DNA from: Thiospirillum jenense
Lineage (GTDB): Bacteria > Pseudomonadota > Gammaproteobacteria > Chromatiales > Chromatiaceae
NCBI RefSeq assembly: GCF_014145225.1
Contig: NZ_JABVCQ010000013.1
Span: 1-64,000, forward strand
Direction: 5' to 3'
Length of the DNA: 64,000 bases
Shown: in pieces, positions 58,639 to 64,000 of the stretch
Numbering within the stretch: the first letter of the stretch is position 1
Layout of the letters: each line of letters starts with the position of its first letter
Position numbers and translations under genes: made by a program
The notes under the pieces: generated by a model
Seen by the model: only the letters and a program-made list of their open reading frames with translations
Databases searched by the model: none
Told to the model about the DNA's origin: nothing

Positions 58639-59625
58639 ATGACCTTTACTTCTAATCCCGCGGATTCTTCACCCAAACAAATTGATGTCTTTAATGGTGA
58701 TGCCGACGGCTTGTGTGCATTGCAGCAATTGCGTTTGCATGATCCAAGTGACAGTCAATTAATCACCGGCGTCAAACGGGACAGTGCGTTATTAAAACGT
58801 GTCACCGCCGCGCCGGGCGATCTGATTACGGTATTAGACATTAGTTTAGATAAAAACCGCGCTGATTTAGAGCGGTTATTAGCTATTGGTGCGCGGGTGC
58901 GTTATTTCGATCATCATTACGCCGGCATGATTCCAGATCATCCGTTATTAGATGCGCACATTGATTTACAACCTCAGCAGGGCACCAGTTTATTAGTGAA
59001 TCATTGGCTAAAAGGGCAGGCGGCGGCGTGGGCGATTGTCGGTACTTTTGGGGATAATTTCGATCAGGCAGCGTATCAATTAGCCCAGCAATTAGGGTTA
59101 AACGCCACGGCCGCCGATTCATTGCGTGAATTGGGGATTTTATTAAATTATAATGGCTACGGCGCTACCGTTGCTGATTTGCATTTTGCCCCCGATGTAT
59201 TGTTCCGTGCATTGCAACCGTATTCTGATCCGCTCGCTTTTATTGCCGCTGAACCAATGACCATGCAATTACGTTTAGGATATGAAGCGGATATGAATCA
59301 CGCGCAGCAATTGACTCCATCATTGGTGACTGAGCGGCATCTTGTATTGCAGTTTCCCAATGAACCCTGGGCGCGACGGGTGAGTGGGGTGTTTATCAAT
59401 CAATTAGCTCAACAGACACCGCAGCGCGCTCATGCGCTATTAACCGAATTAACTGGCGGCGAGTTTTTAATTAGTATTCGGGCGCCATTGGCACAGCCGA
59501 CCGGGGCGGATCAATTAGCGCGCCAGTTTGTCACTGGTGGCGGGCGAGCCGCGGCGGCGGGCATTAACCAATTACCGGCAAGTGATTATGAACGCTTTAT
59601 TCATGCTTTTATTGCCGCATTTTAA
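58639..59625 (+). CDS. DHH-family phosphoesterase-like protein
   Basis: A 328-residue protein. FNGDADGLCALQQLRL, VLDISLDKN and YFDHHYAG are the DHH domain motifs with the Mn-binding Asp and His residues, and GGGRAAAAGINQLP is the DHHA1 substrate-side GG-x-R motif. DHH proteins cleave phosphodiesters in short nucleotides or polyphosphates. The ATG at 58639 (MTFTSNPADSS) is preferred to a GTG five codons earlier. The next gene starts 15 bases downstream, so they may be one operon. Confidence 0.85.
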   Translation: MTFTSNPADSSPKQIDVFNGDADGLCALQQLRLHDPSDSQLITGVKRDSALLKRVTAAPGDLITVLDISLDKNRADLERLLAIGARVRYFDHHYAGMIPDHPLLDAHIDLQPQQGTSLLVNHWLKGQAAAWAIVGTFGDNFDQAAYQLAQQLGLNATAADSLRELGILLNYNGYGATVADLHFAPDVLFRALQPYSDPLAFIAAEPMTMQLRLGYEADMNHAQQLTPSLVTERHLVLQFPNEPWARRVSGVFINQLAQQTPQRAHALLTELTGGEFLISIRAPLAQPTGADQLARQFVTGGGRAAAAGINQLPASDYERFIHAFIAAF

Positions 59626-59640
59626 GTTGAATGACACTGA

Positions 59641-61086
59641 ATGAATAACGCGCCTGATTTGTTGCGATTGGCTGATCAATGTGTCAAATGCGGGTATTGT
59701 TTGCCGGTCTGCCCAACCTTTTTGCACACTCCTAATGAAGCCGAATCCCCTCGCGGGCGGGTGGCGCTTATTCAAGGGTGGTTAACTGGTGCATTGGAAC
59801 CGACCGCGCCATTGCAATTGCATTTAGATCATTGTTTATTATGTCGGGCATGTGAACGTGCTTGTCCATCGCTGGTGCAATTCGGGCAGTTAATGGATGG
59901 GGCGCGGGCGCTGCAAATAAAAACGCAGCCGCGCTGGCGGGCGGTTTTCATGCAATTGGGATTGACGTTACTCACTCAAACACGCGGGTTGTTATTAATC
60001 ACGGCGGCGGCGCGGGTTTATCAGTGGGGATTGCATTGGACGCGGCGGGATGCTGATGTGCCAATCGCAGCGCAATCAAGTTGGGCGGTGCTGCGTCAAT
60101 TAACCTGGTATTTACAATGGCCAATAAATCCCCCCTGCCCCCCTTTTACAAAGGGGGGAAATAAGGTTGATTCTTTTACAACGGGCGGAGATGCAGTTAA
60201 TTCTTTTGCAAAGATGGGTGATGTGATCGGTGTTTTTGCAACGGGCGGAGATGCAGTTAATTCTTTTACAAAAGCTGAAGATGAAACCAGTGCTTTTACA
60301 AAAGCGAAGAATAAAAAAATTGGTGCGTTATTAAAAGAAAAATCGCCGCCGGCACTCTTTCTTGGTTGCGTGGCGCGAGTGACGGAGAATGAAACGGCGA
60401 CGGCATTAATTCAAGTTTTACAATCGCTTGAGATTGATTACTGCATTCCAACGGCGCAGGGCTGTTGCGGTGCGTTATTACGCCATCATGGGTATCCTGA
60501 TGCGGCGGATCGGGTATTAAAACGCACGGCGGCGACCTTGCGTGATGCGCCGGTGATTATTGGTTATGCGAGTGCATGTGTGGCGGAATTGCGTAGTCAT
60601 GCGCAATTAAACGCGGTGGAGAGTTGCCGTTTTTTAATTAATACACCCGCATTAAAAACCGCTCACCTTCGGCCATTAGCGGCGCGGGTATTGGTGCATG
60701 AGCCGTGTTCACAGCATTGGTTGGGTGATCCGCAGGCGGCGTATCAATTATTGCAGTTAATTCCCGAATTGGTGGTGCAATCATTACCCGATAATGGGCA
60801 CTGTTGCGGGGCGGCGGGGACGCATTTTTTACAATTTCCATCAGCGGCGGCGGCAATGGCGAGTGCAAAAATTGCGGCAATTCGGGAATTAAAACCCGAT
60901 TATGTTGTGACCACGAATACGGGCTGCGCGTTGCATTTAAACATGCAATTGCAGGCGTCGGGTTTGGCAATTCGAGTAGTGCATCCGGTGGTGTTATTGG
61001 CGATGTGTTTATTATCATTAAATGATAAACTGCACGGGCGCTCATTTAATCAATTCACACTGGTGGGCGGGAATCATTTTTATTGA
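59641..61086 (+). CDS. GlcF-like iron-sulfur protein with inserted tandem repeat
   Basis: A 481-residue protein. Two ferredoxin-type motifs, CVKCGYCLPVCP and CLLCRACERACP, bind two 4Fe-4S clusters; two CCG domains follow (LFLGCVARV with GCCGALLRH, and VHEPCSQHW with GHCCGAAGTH). Those features fit glycolate oxidase subunit GlcF and related (Fe-S) electron transfer subunits. Between the two halves, residues about 163-225, is a 60-residue low-complexity repeat derived from a mobile palindrome, which makes this protein longer than relatives (about 400-410). No glcD or glcE is in the window. Confidence 0.85.
   Translation: MNNAPDLLRLADQCVKCGYCLPVCPTFLHTPNEAESPRGRVALIQGWLTGALEPTAPLQLHLDHCLLCRACERACPSLVQFGQLMDGARALQIKTQPRWRAVFMQLGLTLLTQTRGLLLITAAARVYQWGLHWTRRDADVPIAAQSSWAVLRQLTWYLQWPINPPCPPFTKGGNKVDSFTTGGDAVNSFAKMGDVIGVFATGGDAVNSFTKAEDETSAFTKAKNKKIGALLKEKSPPALFLGCVARVTENETATALIQVLQSLEIDYCIPTAQGCCGALLRHHGYPDAADRVLKRTAATLRDAPVIIGYASACVAELRSHAQLNAVESCRFLINTPALKTAHLRPLAARVLVHEPCSQHWLGDPQAAYQLLQLIPELVVQSLPDNGHCCGAAGTHFLQFPSAAAAMASAKIAAIRELKPDYVVTTNTGCALHLNMQLQASGLAIRVVHPVVLLAMCLLSLNDKLHGRSFNQFTLVGGNHFY
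60136..60315 (+). repeat. In-frame 30-bp tandem repeat seeded by a palindromic repeat
   Basis: Six units of 30 bases, 10 residues each: CPPFTKGGNK, VDSFTTGGDA, VNSFAKMGDV, IGVFATGGDA, VNSFTKAEDE and TSAFTKAKNK, all with Phe at position 4 and most with Thr/Ala-Lys or Gly-Gly after it. The first unit lies in the AAATCCCCCC ... AAAGGGGGG palindrome (60126-60160), so the array probably grew from it. The two 60-base lines at 60181 and 60241 differ at few positions. Confidence 0.85.
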
Positions 61087-61142
61087 CGCTTGATAATTGT
61101 CAATTGACAGCCCGCTAGAATAGGGCATAGCATTCCACTCGA

Positions 61143-61385
61143 TTTTTCGGTGCCGCGTGAATCACCATTTACGCGGTTAAACGGGAAGTTGGTGCGCGTA
61201 TCTATCTGTTATCTAACACAAATTCGATCACAGCGCGACGCAAAGCCAACGCTGCCCCCGCAACGGTAAATGAGCGCCAGCACCCGCTGGTTAGCGCGAC
61301 TCACAGCCACTGTGACCATCATCATGGGAAGGCGTCGCGCTCGGGATTGTGTCCCACTCATCAGCCCGGAGACCGGCCGAAAAAG
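61143..61385 (+). ncRNA. Cobalamin riboswitch (AdoCbl type)
   Basis: Ordered conserved elements of the cobalamin riboswitch are seen: CGGTGCCGCG, TTAAACGGGAA, GCTGCCCCCGCAACGGTAA (the B12 box), CCACTGTGA, GGGAAGGCG and, at the end, CAGCCCGGAGACCGGCC. It lies before btuB and a membrane protein gene. When B12 is present such RNAs fold so that the downstream ribosome site or transcript is blocked, which fits uptake genes. Confidence 0.93.
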
Positions 61386-61572
61386 GATGGTCGGCGCTGG
61401 TTCACCACCGAAGCAGTGCTGACTCGTCACCGGGGTCGCGTGGGGCGGCTGACGGGGATGCCAGTCTCACGGCCGCATCGGCGCGCCACGCTGCCTCCTG
61501 CCAGTTTTTCCCCAGCACCTCTCACTTGACCTGCGCGGGTGCGCCGGGTCAAACGCCGGAGTTGCTGTCCAA

Positions 61573-63501
61573 ATGTCCTCCACATCGCGCCGTTTCATGG
61601 CGTTTCTCATCACTGCGCCGCTGACCAACGTCACGGTCGCCGCTGACTCACTCACCACCCTGCCGCCGGTTATCGTGACCGCCAACCGCATCGCCGAAGC
61701 GGAAACGCAAGTTCTGGCCGCCGTCACGGTGATCGAACGTGCCGACATCGAGCGCCAGCAGGCACATTCGCTCTCCGACGTGTTACGCGGGGTGCCGGGC
61801 ATCACCATTGCCCAGAGCGGCGGTGACGGCCACCCGCTATCGGTGTACCTGCGCGGCACCAATGCCGATCACGTTTTGGTGCTGATTGACGGCGTCAAAG
61901 TCGGCTCGGCCACGCTCGGCACCGCGCCGCTGCACAACTTGCCGGTTGACCAGATCGAGCGCATCGAAATTGTGCGCGGGCCGCGCTCCAGTCTGTACGG
62001 CTCGGAGGCAATTGGCGGGGTGATCCAGATTTTCACCAAACGCGGCGGGGGCAAACTGACGCCGACGGTCAGCATCAGCGGCGGGGATTTAGCCACTCGC
62101 GGCGCGGCGGTTGGGATCAGCGGCGGCGGGGATCACGGCTGGTTTAATTTCAGCGCCAACGTCAAGCGCACCGACGGCATCAACGCCTGCGATGGTCAGC
62201 CCAGCCCGTTTGCCGGCTGCGGCGTCAACGAGCCGGATCGGGATGGCTACCGCAACGTCGGCGTCAATCTCCGCGCCGGCTATCGTTTCAATCCCGCCGT
62301 GCAATTCGATGTCCACCTGTTGCAATCCGACAACGAGTCCGAGTTCGACGGCTCGGCCTTTGCCGGTAATCGCGCTCGCGCCACGCAACAGGTGGTTGGC
62401 ACGACGGTGACGTTAAAACCCCGCGACTGGTGGACAGTGTTACTCAGCGCCGGTCACAGTTGGGATCAGCACCGCTCATTTTTTGCCGATCCCGCCGCGG
62501 GTGTGGCGGAACATTTAAACAACCGCTACGAAACCGAACGCGACACATTATCACTGCAACACACCGTCACGCTGCGGGCGGATCAGCAACTGACCGTCGG
62601 CGTGGATTACCTCAACGATCAGGTCGCCAGCACCGTCAACTATGCCCAAGATTCGCGGCACAATGTCGGCCTGTTCAGCGCCTATCACGGCCAGTTCGGC
62701 GCAACTGACCTGACCGTCAGCGGGCGACAGGATGACAACCAGCAATTTGGCAGTCACGCCACCGGCAACGCGGCGGTCGGGTATCGGTTCGACAACGGCG
62801 TCCACGTTGATCTGTCCTACGGCACCGCGTTCAAAGCGCCGAGTTTTAACGACCTGTACTTTCCCAACTACGGCACCGCAACGCTCAAACCGGAGCAATC
62901 GCGCAGTTGGGAATTGGGCATCAGCGGCGCGTTGCCACTTCCCCCCCTTTTAGCAAAGGGGGGCGGGGGGGATTTTTCAACCGCAGCGGGACGGTGGGAG
63001 GCGCGGCTGTTCCGCACCGACATTGACGATTTAATCGTGTACGACGCGGCCAGTTGGTCAGCGGCCAATCTCGCCAGTGCGCGGATTCATGGTTTGGAAA
63101 CGACGGCGGCGGCGCGGCTGTTTGACCTTGACCTGCGCGCCAGCGTGACGCTGTTACAACCGGAAAATCGCGCCGATGTCGCAGACCAGGACGGCAATTT
63201 ACTGCCGCGCCGGCCGGAGCAAACGCTGCAACTGGACGCGGATCGCCAGTTTGGGCGCTGGTCGGCGGGCGCGACGCTGTTTGCCGCGGGGCGGCGGTTC
63301 GACGACGTTGCCAACACAACACGGCTAGATGGCTACACTTTGCTGCATTTACGCACCGAATACGCCCTGACCAAAGCGGTCACGCTGCAAGCGCGGCTCG
63401 ACAACGTGTTTGATGAAAATTACGAGACGGCGTACCTGTTCAATCAACCCGGGCGGACGGTGTTTTTCACCATGCGGTATGCGCCAACCAGCGGCGATTG
63501 A
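61573..63501 (+). CDS. btuB: TonB-dependent vitamin B12 receptor BtuB-like
   Basis: A 642-residue outer membrane receptor. A short signal peptide, then TTLPPVIVTANRIAEAE (TonB box region), the plug domain (LSDVLRGVPGI, YLRGTNADHVLVLIDGVKVG, RIEIVRGPRSSLYGSEAIGG) and a 22-strand barrel ending in F. The riboswitch upstream shows it takes up cobalamin or a precursor. Residues 455-471 (LPLPPLLAKGGGGDFST) come from the mobile palindrome and lie between two strands, at a probable loop. GC-rich and CTG-rich. Confidence 0.92.
   Translation: MSSTSRRFMAFLITAPLTNVTVAADSLTTLPPVIVTANRIAEAETQVLAAVTVIERADIERQQAHSLSDVLRGVPGITIAQSGGDGHPLSVYLRGTNADHVLVLIDGVKVGSATLGTAPLHNLPVDQIERIEIVRGPRSSLYGSEAIGGVIQIFTKRGGGKLTPTVSISGGDLATRGAAVGISGGGDHGWFNFSANVKRTDGINACDGQPSPFAGCGVNEPDRDGYRNVGVNLRAGYRFNPAVQFDVHLLQSDNESEFDGSAFAGNRARATQQVVGTTVTLKPRDWWTVLLSAGHSWDQHRSFFADPAAGVAEHLNNRYETERDTLSLQHTVTLRADQQLTVGVDYLNDQVASTVNYAQDSRHNVGLFSAYHGQFGATDLTVSGRQDDNQQFGSHATGNAAVGYRFDNGVHVDLSYGTAFKAPSFNDLYFPNYGTATLKPEQSRSWELGISGALPLPPLLAKGGGGDFSTAAGRWEARLFRTDIDDLIVYDAASWSAANLASARIHGLETTAAARLFDLDLRASVTLLQPENRADVADQDGNLLPRRPEQTLQLDADRQFGRWSAGATLFAAGRRFDDVANTTRLDGYTLLHLRTEYALTKAVTLQARLDNVFDENYETAYLFNQPGRTVFFTMRYAPTSGD
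62938..62977 (+). repeat. Palindromic repeat copy inside btuB
   Basis: CCCCCCCTTTTAGCAAAGGGGGG followed by GGGGGGGATTTTT is a copy of the element at 1553-1636. It is in frame with btuB, giving PPLLAKGGGGDF, so the gene stays open. Confidence 0.75.
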
Positions 63502-63582
63502 GCAGCAACTCCCGCCCATTTTTCGCTCATTTTCCACCAACCGGCATGAGCAATGCCACCCACTCACCAGGAGTTTTTTCAG

Positions 63583-64000
63583 ATGTATCAAGACGTTAAC
63601 GACCTCGACTCGCGGTCACGTTTATTAATCGGCTTGGGATTAGCCGCCGCCATTGCCGCCACACGCGGTCAATACTTCGCGCCGCTCGCGCATCATTTAC
63701 CCGACGCGACGCTGGCGGCATTTTTCCTGGGCGGCGTCTATTTGCAACAACGGCGCGGCTTCGTGGCACTGTGTGTTTTGACCACCGTTCTTGATCTGAT
63801 CGCCATGACTTGGGGTGGCGTGAGCAGTCACTGTTTCACCTTCGCCTACTGGTTACTCATCCCCACCTACGGCGCAGTGTGGGCGAGCGGGCGCTGGTAT
63901 GCCGCGCACCACACGCCGACCAGCGCCACGCTGCCGCTGTTAGCGGGTGCCGCGCTACTCGGCGGAATCACGGCGGAGGTGATTTCCAGCGGCGGGTTTT
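63583..64000 (+). CDS. Membrane protein, probably B12-related, runs off the window
   Basis: At least 139 residues are open to the end of the window, starting MYQDVNDLDSRSRLLIG; AGGAG about nine bases upstream is a strong ribosome site. Several hydrophobic helices (about 14-25, 38-50, 58-72, 85-100, 113-128) are visible, with TWGGVSSHC and EVISSGGF as distinctive parts. Proteins of this look often follow btuB under B12 control and are thought to aid cobalamin uptake. Incomplete at the 3' end. Confidence 0.75.
   Translation, partial: MYQDVNDLDSRSRLLIGLGLAAAIAATRGQYFAPLAHHLPDATLAAFFLGGVYLQQRRGFVALCVLTTVLDLIAMTWGGVSSHCFTFAYWLLIPTYGAVWASGRWYAAHHTPTSATLPLLAGAALLGGITAEVISSGGF

Overview
The window comes from a bacterial chromosome, most likely an uncultured or little-studied gammaproteobacterium. 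The evidence is the Gram-negative Mla lipid-transport operon, HflK/HflC, a TonB-dependent B12 receptor behind a cobalamin riboswitch, TatA, a bifunctional SpoT/Rel, and the order plsX-fabH-fabD-fabG-acpP-fabF-mltG. Base composition is uneven: GC-rich blocks alternate with blocks rich in TTA leucine codons, and some of the changes fall inside genes. No rRNA, tRNA or CRISPR array was seen. The species cannot be named from sequence alone.

Layout. (1) 1-6.4 kb is an accessory, defence-like region. It holds a decayed left end, an AbrB/PIN toxin-antitoxin pair, a deleted IS5-type element inserted in the remnant of a SNF2-type helicase, a ribbon-helix-helix protein, a ProQ/FinO RNA-binding protein, a TIR protein paired with a small two-helix membrane protein, an orphan ThsB-like TIR protein, and a secreted-type nuclease lacking its signal peptide. 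(2) 6.4-19.5 kb is a core block read leftwards: hflK, hflC, DUF2065, hisZ, purA, yceD, rpmF, plsX, fabH, fabD, fabG, acpP, fabF and mltG, plus tatA. (3) 19.7-22.1 kb holds a dead TerD gene followed by two TerY-type von Willebrand A proteins. (4) 22.4-31.6 kb has fbp, a lipoprotein, a double glycosyltransferase, a four-gene cassette of the HPr-rel-A type (Tat-exported Cys-rich protein, PqqD-like protein, HprK-like kinase, nucleotidyltransferase), fpr and an S1-repeat protein. (5) 31.7-38.5 kb has an aldolase, GDP-fucose synthesis (fcl, and gmd carrying an intein) and a large secreted protein split by a stop codon. (6) 38.6-49.4 kb has a chemoreceptor with a periplasmic repeat protein, an MmeI-like restriction-modification enzyme, tex, a phosphopantetheinyl transferase, a HigBA-like module and a diguanylate cyclase. 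(7) 49.5-53.9 kb is mlaFEDCB-murA. (8) 54.5-64 kb has spoT, an Atm1-type ABC exporter, a DHH protein, a GlcF-like iron-sulfur protein, the B12 riboswitch with btuB, and the start of a membrane protein.

Most unusual points: a 341-residue intein with a LAGLIDADG endonuclease in GDP-mannose 4,6-dehydratase; a dispersed palindromic repeat (AAATCCCCC ... GGGGGATTT) that has entered two coding genes in frame and in one of them seems to have seeded a 10-residue tandem repeat; a TIR plus two-helix membrane pair that may be a defence system; the HPr-rel-A cassette with a candidate Cys-rich substrate; and a periplasmic protein built of a recurring TP-x-(D/E)-x-Y helix motif beside a chemoreceptor. The intein is the best supported. 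The TIR pair and the Cys-rich cassette are the best candidates for an undescribed system.
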